NCBI RefSeq assembly: GCF_902167145.1
Contig: NC_050098.1
Coordinates: 108,600,207 to 108,664,206 of the forward strand
Source of the DNA: Zea mays
Lineage: Eukaryota > Streptophyta > Magnoliopsida > Poales > Poaceae
Direction of reading: 5' to 3'
Length of the DNA stretch: 64,000 bases
Part shown: positions 1 through 12,700 of the stretch, in pieces
How the letters are laid out: every line of letters begins with the position of its first letter
How positions within the stretch are numbered: position 1 is the first letter of the stretch
Program-made: the position numbers and the translations under genes
The notes under the pieces: model-generated
Told to the model about the DNA's origin: nothing
Databases searched by the model: none
The model's input: the letters and a program-made list of their open reading frames with translations, nothing else

Positions 1-1986
1 AACCTTCTCTGCGGACGGGTCCGGCTGTGTTATTGGCCCAGTCCAGTCGACGACGAAGTCTGCCAGGACTTGTGACTTGATGGTTGTCCTGGGCTCGAAG
101 TTGATGTGGTAGCCGGATAGTTCGGCCGCACACTTGGCAATCCTGACCGATGCCTCCGGGTTTCTGAACAATTCACCTAGTCCCCTGTCTGAGGTGACTC
201 GGACCTTGAATGCTTCAAAATAATGGCACAATTTGCGCGAAGACATAACAACTGCATAGGAAATCTTCTCCAGTTCTATCATGTTACATTTGGATGGTGT
301 TAGCACTTCGGAGACGTAATAGACTGGGCACTGCCTGATCACGCCCTCAATTGTCTGCTCCTGCACCCGTGCCGCGCTGACCGCACGTGGCGAAGCCGCA
401 ACATAGAGCAACAGGGGTAGCGAAGAGTCGGGGCTTGTAATGACTGCCAACTCCGACATGTACTGTTTTAATGAGGTGAAGGCCGCTGCCTGCTCTGGTC
501 CCCAAGCGAAGTCTTTTGCGCCATGGAGAGTTTTGAGGAAGGGGAGACTTCGCTCAGTGGATTTCGAGATGAATCTGTTGAGGGCGGCCAACCTGCCCGT
601 TAGGCGCTGGACGTCTCTGGCGGACTGCGGAGGCGTCATGTTGATGATGGCCTGGATTTTGGTTGGGTTGGCCTCGATGCCGTGGTGTGATACCAGGTAG
701 CCCAATATTTTCCCTTGGCGAACGCCGAAGACGCACTTTTCCGGGTTCAGGCGAAGTCGTGCGTCTCGCATGTTCGCGAATGTCTCGGCGAGGTCAGCGA
801 GATGGTCCTCCTTGCTCCTACTGGCGACGACGATGTCGTCCACATATGTGAATATATTTCTGCCGACTTGCCCCTCGAGCACTGTTTTGGTAAGCCGGGA
901 GAAGGTGGACCCGGCGTTCTTGAGTCCCTCCTGCATCCTGATGAAGCAATATGTGCCGAAGGGTGTTATAAAGCTGGTGCTAGCCTTGTCTTCCTCCTTC
1001 ATATATATTTGATGGTAACTGGAGAAGCAGTCGAGGAGTGACATGACTTCGCACCCGGCCGCGCTATCGACTATTTTGTCGATCCGAGGCAGCGGGAAGT
1101 TGTCCTTTGGGCAGGCCTTGTTGAGACTGGTGAAGTCGATGCACATTCGCCACTTGCCGCTCTTTTTCTGCACCATCACAATGTTGGAGAGCCACGTGGG
1201 GTAAGCCACTGGCTCGATAAATTTGGCTTCCATGAGGCGATGTACCTCGGCCTTGGTGGCTTCTGTCTTCTCGTCGGACATTTTACAGAGCCGGTGTTTT
1301 TTCGGTCTCACCGAAGGGTCGATTCCCAAGCTGTGCTCAATTATGGAACGGCTGACCCCGACCAGGTCGACGGCGGACCAAGCGAAGACGTCTTTGTTCT
1401 TGGACAAGCAGCAGAGGAGCTTCTCCTCGTCATGCGAAGTGAGGTCTTCGCCGATGGTGACTGTCTGCTTGGGCGTGGCCTAATCGAGGGGAACAGTCTT
1501 GGTCCCGTCGTTGCTCTGCAGCTGTGCCTTGTATTTTTTGTCGGTTGGGCTGGCGGACGCAGGGACCTCGCGCTGGGTCGTGAGGCAGTGCACATTTCTT
1601 TGCCTGGGGACGAAGTCCCGCTCTATGTTGCGCGCAGTCTGCTGATTGTCGTAGACCGTGATGGCGCCTAACGGACCTGGTATCTTCATGCACAGGTACA
1701 GTCTGTGAATGGCTGTCTCAAACTTGTTGATGGAGCCCCGGCCCATGATGGCGTTGTACGGATATACCATATCCACAATATCAAAGGTCACTTGCTCACT
1801 TCGGGCATTGGGTGCTACACCGAAGGAGAGAGGCAGCTCTATTTTGCCGACAGGAAAAGTGCCCTTGCCGCCGAAGCCATACAACAGGTTGTCCGAAGGC
1901 TTGAGCAGGCTGTGGCTTATGCCCATGCGGTCGAAGGCGTGGAGGAAGATGATGTCCGCTTGACTGCCATTGTCGACTAGGACTTG
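1..1986 (-). pseudogene. pol: Gypsy-1 protease - reverse transcriptase - RNase H, partial
   Basis: The linker after gag (about 2155-1987) carries two frameshifts, near 2035 and near 1986. From about 1986 one frame runs to the window edge. It starts with the aspartic protease (LVDNGSQADIIF, about 1984-1950, an Asp-Asn-Gly variant of DSG/DTG). RT follows with PTWLSNIVMVQKKSGKWRMC (about 1200-1141), LDCFSSYHQIYMK and the catalytic YVDD box at 835-846. The start of RNase H is recognisable near 420-50. A single TAG at 1480-1482 interrupts it between protease and RT. Integrase is beyond position 1. The long + strand ORFs over this stretch are shadows. Confidence 0.85.
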
Positions 1987-2155
1987 TGCAGGTCCCAGCC
2001 TGCCACGCTGCAGTTGATAACCATGGCGTCCATGTGGGGGCGCTGTGCAGGTCGACGTCTCGTGCGTCGAAGGTTAGCTGTACGTGGGACCACTTTGTCT
2101 GCATGACTAGGCCAGTGATGGCGACGTGGTTGATGCTGCGGTAGTGGTCCCGCTT

Positions 2156-3943
2156 CTACCGCTTTGTGTCAAAGTCGGTGCTGGACCCCCCAGTGATCAT
2201 GTGAATGACTCTGCGATACGGCTGATCGGCGAAGTCTTCTTGTTTTGGGGCGTGGGGGTGGGGGATGTTTTGATGTTGCTGGTGTGGAGGTGGGGGTGGG
2301 GGAGGTACGATTTGTACTTCCTGGTGGTGTTGGTATGCGTGGTGCGGTGGATGCGGGGCGGGGGCGTGGATGTATGGTGGAGGTGGTTGCTGATAAGTGT
2401 GCGCGACAACTCTAGGGTTGTCGGCTGGCTGCGCCCGTGCCATCCTGTCTTTGGTGGCCTTCGTCTCTGGGCAGTCTCTGGTTTGGTGGGCGCAGTCTTC
2501 GCCATGAAAAAGACAGTAGAATCGGCGCGGCGGCTGCGCACGCCCCCGACCCCTACCGCGAGTTCCATTTCCGCGGCCCTGGGGGGGATATTCCTGGCGG
2601 CGAGGGGCGTCAGCTGCGGGGTGCTGGTTGGCGATGTTGTGCACTTGCTGCTGATTGCGGCCGTCTCGACCGGAGTCTTGCTGCGGAGTCCTCGTCCACG
2701 TGCGGCTGGACTGTGGAGCATCTTTGGGTTTCCTCTGAGACTCAACCTTGCGCTGCTGGAGCTCTTCGGATTTGGCATATTTTTCAAATAGCTGATACAA
2801 TTCCTGGAGGTTCTTGGGCGGATCCCTGATGTAGTGGCTGTAAAGGACGCCGGCGCGAAGGCCACTGATGGCGTAGTGGATGGCGATCTGGTCATCGACT
2901 GAGGGCAGCTGTGACTTGAGTGTTAGAAACTTGCGGTAATACTCCCGCAGAGTCTCCTTTTCCAGCTGCTTGCAGAGTGAGAGTTCGGCCAAGGCATCGG
3001 TGTCTGGGCGGTACCCTTGGAAGTTGAGCAGGAATTTGTCCTAGAGGCTTCTCTAGGAGTCAATGGACAACGGGGGCAACCTGGTGAACCAGGTGAGAGC
3101 TGGGCCTTCGAGGGCGATGATGAAAGACTTGGCCATCGTGGCGTCGTCCCCTCTGGAAGATGCAACAGCGACCTGATAACTCATGATGTACTGTGCTGGG
3201 TCAGTGCTGCCGTTGTACTTGGGATAGGTCCCTGCCCGGAAGTTGGCAGGCCAGGGCGTCACTTGCAGGTGTGGCGCTAGGGGACTTCGCTCGTCGAGGT
3301 AGTTGACCCCTTGGAATGGCGCGGCGTGTGGGAAGGCGTGGTCGCGCTGGGGGAAGTGTAGGTCTTCCATTTGCGCGCGCTGTTGCAGGGGTGGCCCGTG
3401 CTGCAGGCCAAGGTGGCCTTCGCGCATGTCTTCTAGTTGTGCGCACTGTTGCAGGGGTGGCCCGTGCTGCAGGCCGAGGTGGCCTTCGCGCTGCATCAGC
3501 GCGATCTCTCGCTCGAGGTCTTGGGCCTTCTGCTCTTCGTCGCGTATCATTTGCCGCACCTTGGCTAGTGCAGACACACGCTGGCGCTTGGCCTCCAGTA
3601 TCTCTTTTTGCCTCTGGAGATTGCGGTTCTTGATGCGCAAGGCGCGTAACTGTAACTGTTCTTCCGCTGAGACGCCGAGGACTTCGCCGTCCTCGGTGAG
3701 GTCCGCGCCCTCCGGTGGGGCGAAGCCTGGGAGAGGTTGCGGTTGTCCTTCAGGGCCGCAGATGCGGAGAGCGTCGTCTTCACAGGTGCGGAGAGCGTCG
3801 TCTTCGCAGGTGCGGAGAACGTCGTCTTCAGTAGCCTCTTGGTGGGTGGAGTGGGTGAGGGCGAGGGCCTTGCCCTTTTTTGCAGCCAGCAGTGCTGCCT
3901 TCGCAGCCTCGTCAGCCTTCGATCTAGCTTTCTTGGGTGCCAT
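2156..3943 (-). pseudogene. gag: Gypsy-1 gag (capsid/nucleocapsid), broken
   Basis: Gag forms the virus-like particle that packages element RNA. The start chosen is the ATG at 3941-3943 (MAPKKARSK), the first after the LTR and PBS; the same frame is open upstream to 4054 but runs into the LTR. The N-terminal part is charged and helical, with two sets of tandem peptide repeats. The retrotransposon-gag core (YIMSYQVAVASS, LTWFTRLPP, YYRKFLTLK) follows. A Gly/Arg- and His-rich tail contains CLFHGEDCAHQTRDC, a nucleocapsid-like Cys/His cluster. Two in-frame TAG stops at 3053-3055 and 3041-3043 replace the expected Trp and the Arg of the DSWRSLRDKF-like motif. The frame ends at a third TAG at 2156-2158. 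The reading frame is otherwise preserved. Confidence 0.85.
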
Positions 3944-3969
3944 CGCGGGTGGTTTTTTCGTAGCACGAA

Positions 3970-3983
3970 CGGTGGGCGCCAAA
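3970..3983 (-). other. Primer-binding site of Gypsy-1
   Basis: On the minus strand the LTR end is followed by TTTGGCGCCCACC. TGGCGCC-type sites are usual in Tat and Athila lineages, as opposed to the TGGTATC initiator-Met type used by the other elements in this window. Confidence 0.65.
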
Positions 3984-4461
3984 TGTTGGAACTTGCTCTC
4001 TGGTGCAAGGGGATCTAACGGGGGTGTGTAGTGACGTAAACAGGGTTCTCGCACGAGATGGCAATAGCTCTGTTAATCTAGCCTCTCAAGGGCACTATGT
4101 GGGGGTATTTATAGGTATCTGAGTGTCCAGCGTCCTGTGTTAAGGACGCATGTGCCCTCAGACACCTAGGTTATCCCCGGAATATTCCCATAAAGCGGGG
4201 TTACAGACCGTAATTACAGGGAGGCCTTTACAAATTAGGCCTGTAATGCGCAGCGGCCACGCAGGGCCTGTTACAATGGGCCGGATCACATGTGGGCCTC
4301 CATGCGGGACGAGGTCGCAAGATGTGACGACCTCGTCACAGGTCTTCGTCCGGTGACGTATGGGACGAAGGGTGAGCCTGCCCGTTGTCTTGTCTCCGTT
4401 GGTCCAGCGATTACGGCGAAGGCATCGAGCGAAGGGTGGCGTCTTCGCCTTCGCCCCAACA
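3984..4461 (-). repeat. 5' LTR of Gypsy-1
   Basis: The 478-bp LTR is bounded by the inverted ends TGTTGG and CCAACA. A minus-strand TATAAATA box lies at 4106-4113 and would drive transcription leftwards into gag. The inner boundary is immediately followed by the primer-binding site. Confidence 0.82.
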
Positions 4462-5508
4462 ACATGTCTTATGGCCAAGGAGAAAAAGGTACGTGTTCGG
4501 GACACACCCAAGTACACTTCATCCAGTGATGAAGAATACTCTGATGATGAAGTAGATTACTCTAGTTTATTCAAAGGTTTAGATAGAGTCAAAGTAGAGA
4601 AAATTAATGAATTGATTGATGCTCTAAATGAAAAGGCAAGATTGCTAGAGAAGCAAGAAGATATTTTGTATGAAGAGCATGACAAATTTATTAGTGTTCA
4701 AAAATCTCTTGCTCTAGAAATTAAAAAGAAATGAAATGCTATCCTTTGAGTTATCTGCTTGCCATGAATCTGTTTCTAGTTTAAGGAGTTTAAATGATGA
4801 ATTAAATGCTAAGCTAGAGGAAGTTAATAAATCTAGTTCATGTGTAGAGCATGTTGTTATTTGTAATAGATGTAAGGATTTTGATGTTGATGCTTGTGAT
4901 GAACATCGTGTTTCTATTACTAAATTAAATAATGAGGTGGCAAGTCTTAATGCTCAACTTAAGACTTGCAAGGATGATTTTAATAAATTAAAATTTTCTA
5001 GGGATGCCTACACTATTGGCAGACATCCTTCAATTAAGGATGGACTTGGTTTTCGAAGAGAAACCAAGAACTTAACAAGCCAAAGGACTTCTTTTCTCAA
5101 CAAGGAGAAAGGGAAGGCCCCTATGGCAAGTAGTTCTCAAAGGAACCATGCTTTTATTTTTGATAAAAAATTGCTAAATGTTCTAATCATCATAAGAGCT
5201 ATGTTCATGCTGCTTGTAATAATTCACATGCTATGTTTGCCTCTAGCTCTACTTTTGCTCATGGTAGAAGTAGGCCTAGGAGAAATAATGTTGTGTCTCA
5301 TGTGCCTAGGAAAATATGCGATGAATCTACTACTGTTTTTCATGCTTGCAACACTTCTTTTGTTCTTTCATGTAAGAATGCAAAAGTAGTTGCTAGGAAG
5401 TTGGGATCCAAATGCAAGGGAGACAAAACTTGCATATGGGTTCCAAAAACTATTTTGACTAACCTTGTAGGACCCAACAAGAGTTGGGTACCTAAAACCC
5501 AAGATTAA
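4462..5508 (+). pseudogene. gag: Copia-1 gag, C-terminal part
   Basis: The sequence starts inside gag at TCLMAKEKK, matching HKCLMAKDGK in the gag of the Sirevirus at 30962-33628. It continues with an acidic Ser/Asp stretch and a long coiled-coil region (VEKINELIDALNEKARLLEKQ and later), typical of the extended Sirevirus gag tail. The zinc knuckle and capsid core would lie left of the Gypsy-1 insertion. Frame 1 shifts to frame 2 near 4732 (an A-rich run) and back near 5165 (GATAAAAAATT). The product ends with WVPKTQD and a TAA at 5506-5508, immediately before the protease in the same frame. Confidence 0.82.
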
Positions 5509-8500
5509 ATTGCCTTGCAGGTTTATGCATCCGGGGGCTCAAGCTGGATTATCGACAGCGGATGCACAAACCACATGACGGGGGAGAAGAAGATGTTCAC
5601 CTCCTACGTCAAGAACAAGGATTCCCAGGATACGATCATCTTTGGAGATTGGAACCAAGGCAAGGTCAAAGGCTTGGGCAAGATAGCCATCACCAACGAG
5701 CACTCCATATCTAATGTATTTCTAGTAGAGTCGCTTGGTTACAACCTTCTGTCTGTAAGTCAATTGTGTCACATGGGTTACAATTGTCTTTTTACAAATG
5801 TTGATGTATCTGTCTTTAGAAGGAGTGATGGTTCATTAGCTTTTAAGGGTGTATTAGACGGCAAACTCTACTTAGTTGATTTTTCGAAAGAGGAGGCCGA
5901 TCTAGATGTATGCTTAATAGCTAAGACTAGTATGGGCTGATTGTGGCATCATCGTCTAGCACATGTTGGGATGAAGAACCTTCATAAACTTCTAAAGGGA
6001 GAACATGTGTTAGGACTAACCATTATTTGTTTCGAGAAAGATAGGCCTTGTGTAGCATGTCAGGCAGGGAAACAGGTGGGAAGCACTCATCATAGCAAGA
6101 ATGTGATGACAACATCAAGACCACTGGAGCTTCTTCACATGGACCTCTTTGGACACGTTGCCTACCTTAGCATCGGGGGAAGTAAGTATGGTCTTGTAAT
6201 TGTTGATGATTTTTCCCGCTTCACTTGGGTGTTCTTTTTGCAGGATAAATCAGAAACCCAAGGGACCCTAACGCGCTTTCTAAGGAGGGCTCAAAACGAA
6301 TTTGATCTAAAGGTGAAAAAGATAAGGAGCGACAATGGGACCGAGTTCAAGAATCTACAAGTTGAGGAGTATCTTGAGGAGGAAGGCGTCAAGCACGAGT
6401 TCTCCGCTCCCTACACACCACAGCAAAACGGTGTGGTAGAGAGGAAGAACAGGACGCTTATCGACATGGCTAGAACGATGCTTGGAGAGTTCAAGACGCC
6501 CGAGCGGTTTTGGTCGGAAGCTGTGAACACAGCTTGCCACGCCATAAACTGGCTCTATTTGCATCGCCTTCTCAAGAAGACCTCCTACGAACTCCTTATG
6601 GTAACAAACCCAACGTCTCCTACTTTTGTGTATTTGGGAGCAAATGTTACATTCTGGTGAAGAAAGGTAGACATTCTAAATTTGCTCCCAAAGCAGTAGA
6701 AGGGTTTTTACTAGGTATGACTCAAATACAAAGGCATATAGAGTCTTCAACAAATCTTCAGGTTTGGTTGAAGTCTCTAGCAACGTTGTATTTGATGAGA
6801 CTAATGGCTCTCCAAGAGAGCAAGTTGATCTTCATGACATAGATGAAGATGATGTTCCAACGGCCACAATGCGCACGATGGCGATTGGTGATGTGCGACC
6901 ACAGGAACAATAGGAGCAAGATAAGCCATCTTCCTCCACAATGGTGCATCCTCCAACTCAAGACGATGAACAGGTACCTCAAGAAGAGGGACAGGATCAA
7001 GGGGGAGCACAGGAAGAACAAGTGATGGAGGAAGAAGCACCACGTGCCCCTCCAACTCAAGTCCAAGAAATGATCCAACGACATCACCCCGTTGACCAGA
7101 TTCTAGGTGACATAAGCAAGGGAGTAACTACTCGCTCAAGATTAGCTAACTTTTGTGAGCATTACTCGTTTGTCTCTTCTATTGAGCCTTTCAGGGTAGA
7201 AGAGGCCATGCAGGATCCGGATTGGGTGTTGGCCATGCAGGAAGAGCTCAACAACTTCAAGAGAAATGAAGTTTGGAGCCTGGTTCCACGTCCAAAGCAA
7301 AATGTTGTGGGAACCAAGTGGGTGTTCTGCAACAAGCAAGATGAGCACGGGGTGGTGACAAGAAACAAGGCTCGACTTGTGGCAAAAGGTTATGCCCAAG
7401 TCGCAGGTTTGGATTTCGAGGAGACTTTTGCTCCTGTGGCTAGGCTAGAGTCTATTTGAATTCTATTAGCCTATGTCGCTCACAACTCTTTCAGGCTATT
7501 TCAAATAGATGTGAAGAGCGCTTTCCTCAATGGGCCAATAAAGGAGGAGGTATACGTGGAACAACCCCCTGGCTTTGAGGATGACAGGTACCCGACCATG
7601 TGTTCAAGCTCTCTAAGGCGCTCTATGGACTTAAGCAAGCCCCAAGAGCATAGTATGAATGCCTTAGAGATTTCTTAATTGCTAATGCCTTCAAGGTTGG
7701 GAAAGCCGATCCCACTCTTTTTACAAAGACTTGTGATAGTGACCTTTTTGTGTGCCAAATTTATGTCGATGACATAATATTTGGTTCTACTAATCAAAAG
7801 TTTTGTGAGGAGTTTAGCAGGGTGATGACACAAAAGTTTCAAATGTCGATGATGGGCGAGTTGACCTACTTCCTTGGGTTCCAAGTAAAGCAACTCAAGG
7901 ACGGCACCTTCATCTCCCAAACGAAGTACACACAAGATCTTCTCAAGCGGTTTGGGATGAAGGATGCCAAGCCCGCGAAGACACCGATGGGAACCGACAG
8001 GCATGTTGACCTCAACAAAGGAGGTAAGTCCATTGATCAAAAGGCATACCGGTCCATGATAGGTTCATTGCTTTATTTATGTGCTAGTAGACCGGACATT
8101 ATGCTAAGTGTATGTATGTGTGCTAGATATCAATCCAACCCCAAGGAATGTCACCTTGTGGATGTTAAGCGAATTCTTAGATATTTAGTTTCTATGCCTT
8201 GCTTTGGGATCTGGTATCCAAAGGGGTCTACCTTTGACTTGATTGGATACTCAGACTCTGATTATGTTGGGTGCAAGGTAGATAGGAAGAGCACATCGGG
8301 GACGTGCCAATTTTTAGGAAGGTCCCTGGTGTCCAGGAGTTCCAAGAAACAAACATCTGTTGCCCTATCCACCACTGAGGCCGAGTATGTTACCGCAGGA
8401 CAGTGTTGCACGCAACTACTTTGGATGAGGCAAACCCTCCAGGACTTTGGCTACAATCTGAGCAAAGTCCCACTCCTATGTGACAATGAGAGTGCAATAC

Positions 8501-8715
8501 ACATGGCGGATAATCCTATTGAACACAGTTGCACTAAGCACATAGACATCCGGCATCACATCCTCAGAGACCACCAGTAAAAGGGAGATATCGAGGTGTA
8601 TCATATTAGCACCGAGAACCAGCTAGCCGATATCTTCACCAAGTCGTTGGATGAGAAAACTTTTTGCAGGTTGCGTAGTGAGCTAAATGTCTTAGATTCG
8701 CGTAACTTGGATTGA
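5509..8715 (+). pseudogene. pol: Copia-1 pol: protease, integrase, RT, RNase H
   Basis: Protease: SWIIDSGCTNHM, catalytic Asp at 5554-5556. Integrase: zinc-binding WHHRLAH...CVACQ (about 5944-6065), then the catalytic core with HMDLFG (about 6136), RSDNGTEF (about 6325) and [30 protein letters not shown] and the YVDD box at 7762-7773. RNase H: ALSTTEAEY (about 8360) and HIDIRHHILRDH. It ends at TGA 8713-8715. Damage: TGA at 5938-5940 for Trp, frameshift near 6597, frameshift near 6713, TAG 6911-6913, TGA 7457-7459 (Arg in the relatives), frameshift near 7597, TAG 7651-7653 for Trp, TAA 8578-8580 for Gln. This is the most degraded of the three Sireviruses. Confidence 0.9.
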
Positions 8716-9502
8716 TCTATAGCATACATGTGCTCTATGCCTTTGATCATGTTACTTTGAAGCATTTACATTACTCGTTGTATTTCGGTGGTGCTCAAGT
8801 TGTACAAGACCTCCCCAGACCTCACAAGTCCATATGCAAATGGTGCACATATTTAGGGGGAGATATGCTACAACTTGATCCTTTGAGACTAACCTTTGTG
8901 TTTGAGTATACTTGGTGTAGTCTCAAAAGTGCATTGAAAGGGAAAGGTGAACTTGGACGATGCAAAGACTTCCACTGCACTCTGGTATTAGGGTACTCAC
9001 TTCCAAGTTCATACTTATGCTCTCATTGCCTTTTTGCTCTTAATTGATGTTTTTGGTGAGGCAATGGGGTTAAAGGGCCAAAAATGATCCTATTTTGGTG
9101 CTTAATGCCAAAGGGGGAGAAATTAAGGCCAAAGCAAATGGATCAGCTACCACTTGTGAATTTCAAAAATAATAGAGTTAGAATTTTTGATTTGTCCAAA
9201 ATGCTCTTATTGCAAAATTTGGTCTTTTGTGGGGGAGAATTTTGATTATAGGAAAAAGGGGGAGTTTTTGACACTTGATCAATTTCACTCTTGGAATAAC
9301 TCTCTATGTGCCCAAACAAGTGTGTCTGACTTAGAGATAGGAAAAAGAATTTGATTTGCAAAAACAAACCAAATGGTGGCAAAGAGTGATCCAAATATGC
9401 CAAATAATAAGCAAAAACAATTTGGTCTTCAATTTGAATCGATATTGCACTTCTTTTGTTGCTTTTTGATGCGTTGGCATAAATCACCAAAAAGGGGGAG
9501 AT
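8716..9502 (+). other. Copia-1 3' untranslated region with polypurine tract
   Basis: No coding sequence is seen between the RNase H stop and the LTR. Purine blocks of the form AAAGGGGGAGA recur (about 9109-9120, 9230-9237, 9256-9264), and the last one, AAAAAGGGGGAGAT at 9489-9502, abuts the LTR and is the likely plus-strand primer. Clustered PPT-like blocks are known in Sireviruses. I see no envelope-like ORF. Confidence 0.75.
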
Positions 9503-9790
9503 TGAAAGAGAAATGTGCCCTTGGGCAATTTCTATAAGTATTTTGGTGATTAGATGCCCAACACATTAATTGAGTACTAATGTGCTAAATGTGTGAAAAG
9601 TGCAAATCAAAGTAAAAGGTATGTTTCTAGACTTAGTACATTGTTTTTGTGAACTAACATTTTTTGTCTAAGTGCTAGAAACAGTGCCGAAAAGAGAGGA
9701 ATCGGATTGCAAAAGACTTGGTTGTGAGCAGCCAAACTTCAGCTCGGACTGGCACACCGGACTGTCCGGTGGTGCACCGGACAGTGTCCG

Positions 9791-12700
9791 TGTAATACCT
9801 AAATTTGTAACTCTTATGAAAAGAGAACATTTTCCTTATATATATGTGTGTACCATCGTTAGTTACTACCACATGTGAATAAGCACCATCAAAAGGGGAT
9901 TAAATGACCAATAGCACCCAAATAAATCATGCATCATGCTGAGTTTTTATATGATTGTGCATTAAATAAAATAATAAGGATAATAATAGTAAGGTAATAT
10001 TTACTAGAAGTTGGATTAAAATCATAAATAGAAAATTAGGGTTGAAAATAAGAAAAGAAAAAGAAAGAATATAAAATATAACTAAAATATTTCCCAAAGT
10101 GGTATTTCCTTAGATTCACAATATAATCTGAGCACAAATTCTGCACAAAGTGCGAAGGTAAATTTGAATTCAAATTTGGATTTGAAAATAGAAAAAAAGG
10201 GAAGAAAAAGAATTGAAAATAAAAGAATAAAACAAACCCAGCTAACTGGACCGAAAACGCCCATTTCGGCCCACTATCCATTTCCCTCTGCGCGGCCCAA
10301 CTTCGAATACACACACCGCTCGCTGACGACCAGGCCCCACCGGGCAGCCTCCCGTGCGCGCTTGCCTGCACTTTCCATGTCGCTGACCTGCGGGGCCCGC
10401 TTGGCAGACCCACCTTCTCCACGGACTCGGTCACCGCGGCGATGAAATCGCGGGCGCCGCCGTTGGGGTGGTCGCAACGTGCGCCAACCTTCGCGGATGG
10501 GATTGGGTGCATAAGTAGTGCGCCGCTCGGAACCTTGACCCATCAAACGAACCCAAGCCGAGTGCCTCCATAGCCTACCAGATCTCGTCGGGGGAGAACT
10601 CCACTGCCGCGCCCAACTATCCATTCAATCGCCGCCTGGTGTTGTTTGAAGGCTCGGGGAGCTGCGCTGTGCGTCTGCGAAGCTGTCCGTGGTGGTTGCG
10701 GGCGGAATCGTCGACCGGGCGTTCCTTATTTGCTCACCGGAGCGCTTCACCGCCGCCAAGCCGCCCCTCTACCGTGGCCAGGGTCTTCCGCGCCGCGAAT
10801 CACGGTATGATCCCCACCCTAGTGTTCGCTATGTCGTTTGGGTTGGGCTGGTGGTCTCGGTTAGGCTTGCGGGCCTATGAATCGGCGGTCAGGGCTCGCC
10901 GGGGGCGTCCGCCGCGGGGAGCGCCGCCGCTGGTGACTCGTGTTCCGTCGTTGGGCGCCACCGAGGGGAGGATGGACCAGCTGCCGTCAGATCTTATCGG
11001 ACGGTCTAGATTTGAACCAGCATGAGCCATTGATCTCAGGATGATCGGACGAGATTAGATATGGTGTAACGTTTCGACCGGGACGATTTCAGCCGTAGAT
11101 TTGTGATCCAGTGATGAACATTAAATCCTAGACTCATTAAATCCTTACCATCGGATCTTGATCGGGCGGCTCTGGGCGGGTACCGGTTCGGCCGAGATCC
11201 GATCTAATCCGTGCCCTTGACAAGTGATCCAACGGTCCAGATCCACGAGTACCCCTTCACCGTGGTCAATTTTCAAAGGAGCCCCTGGACTATTTAGGAT
11301 TTAACCCACCGTCCACCTCTGCAGTGTTATGAGTCTCGATTACATTTATGCCTGGGCCCCTGACTTCTCTGGAAATCGAGGCCCGATCCAGAACTGTGTT
11401 AAATCGATTAAATGAATTAGAAATTGGATTTTTAATATGAAAATAAACCCTAGAACTTGTATAAATCATAGAAAATTCATTTTTAGTCCAAATTGAGCCA
11501 TTCCAGTTTTTAAAATTTTGTAATATTATTCTTTAACACTTAGAGTCACTGTTTTGTCATGAACTCTGTTAGAAAATTTATTTATCATTTAATCCTATTT
11601 CAAGCACATTAAATCTTAGGAAATTCATAACTTGAAATCTATAACCCCAAATTTAATGATTCCAGTTCCTATGATCTCATTTTAATGTGTAGATTTTTAC
11701 TGTATATTTTATTTACATGTTTGGTGTGATGTTGATTTTGGCTATACTATGTATGTATTGTGTTGATGCGAATAGACGAGCAAGCCACTGTGGAAACTGA
11801 GGTTCAACAAGTAGAAGTAGCTGAGCAGGAGCTCATTGAAGGCAAGTTGTGCCCTTGACCACTTACTTTTTCCCAACCATGTTCTTATTAATTATAATGA
11901 TCTGCATAGGATAATTTTGATGGGACCCAATAGGTTACCCTAGTTTTGGCTATCTTTATACCTTGTTTACCACTGAAATATTTCTTTGGGTAGTACCTGC
12001 TATTGCTTTATGTGGATTTAGGTATGAAGATACTTTATTCATAATTACTCTTTTATTCTCTTTTATTATTACTGTTCATGTTAAGATCATTATGTTAATG
12101 GGAACATGGAGCGACCACCCGGGAAAACAGTGCTACCACAAGGGTATAATGGGACGCCCTTGGCTGATTAACTAGGAAAGCTAGTGGAGGTCTTCCTTAC
12201 CCGAAAGGGGCAAGGGCAGTAGGGGAGTGGTCAGTGTAGGGAGGTCCTTGGGTTGGTTTTGCTGCGATGGCAGTCAGGCAAGAACCCTGCACTGGAGCTT
12301 CCTATAAACTGTAGCGGGATTTCTGAAGCTAGTGGAACTTTGTAAAGGCCTCGTAGTGTTACCCTGCCTCGCCTCCTCGGTAGAGGTGTATGGGATTGGC
12401 CATCTCTTGGCAGATGGGTAACATGACTTGTGGGTAAAGATGCGCAACCTTTGCAGAGTGTAAAACTGGTATACTAGCCGTGCTCACGGTCATGAGCGGC
12501 TCGGACCCTCACATGATTAATTTATGGAACTTAAATTTAATTTGACATTTGCATCGCATTTGGGATTATTTTACTATTACTTTTCTTTATTATTATTAAG
12601 GTTTGGTATTTACTTACACTTAGTAATTGCTAATAAAATTTTGACCAACTTATAAAAGCAATGCTCAGCCTCAGCCTTTATTTCATTGATCAGCCTTACA

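Larger units (their letters stand above)
1..4461 (-). mobile_element. Gypsy-1: Tat-lineage Ty3/gypsy retrotransposon, 5' half
   Basis: The element reads right to left: 5' LTR (3984-4461), PBS, gag, protease, RT and RNase H, then it leaves the window at position 1, so integrase and the 3' LTR are not visible. Order and motifs fit the Ty3/gypsy Tat lineage (RIRE2/Grande/Cinful type); the family name is inference. It lies inside the gag of the plus-strand Sirevirus that resumes at 4462, because the Sirevirus reading frame starts abruptly there with CLMAK. The putative target duplication ACATG (4462-4466) cannot be confirmed because the other end is outside the window. All coding parts carry stops or frameshifts, so this copy is not autonomous. 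Confidence 0.88.

Noticed and set aside
2126..2791. A 221-codon plus-strand ORF over Gypsy-1
   Set aside because: It is the antisense of the gag nucleocapsid region; composition is Val/Trp/Gly-rich and it matches no known fold, while the minus strand carries clear gag motifs.
3303..4031. A 242-codon plus-strand ORF rich in Ser, Arg and Cys
   Set aside because: It is antisense to Gypsy-1 gag and runs into the LTR; repeats in it only mirror the gag peptide repeats.
4150..4529. ORFs on both strands across the LTR/Sirevirus junction
   Set aside because: They lie mostly in the Gypsy-1 LTR; only the part after 4462 is real coding sequence (Sirevirus gag).
10036..11025. ORFs of 90-158 codons in solo LTR A that could look like small genes
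   Set aside because: They are GC-rich chance frames in LTR sequence, overlap on both strands, and lack conserved motifs or a counterpart in the related LTRs at the same position.
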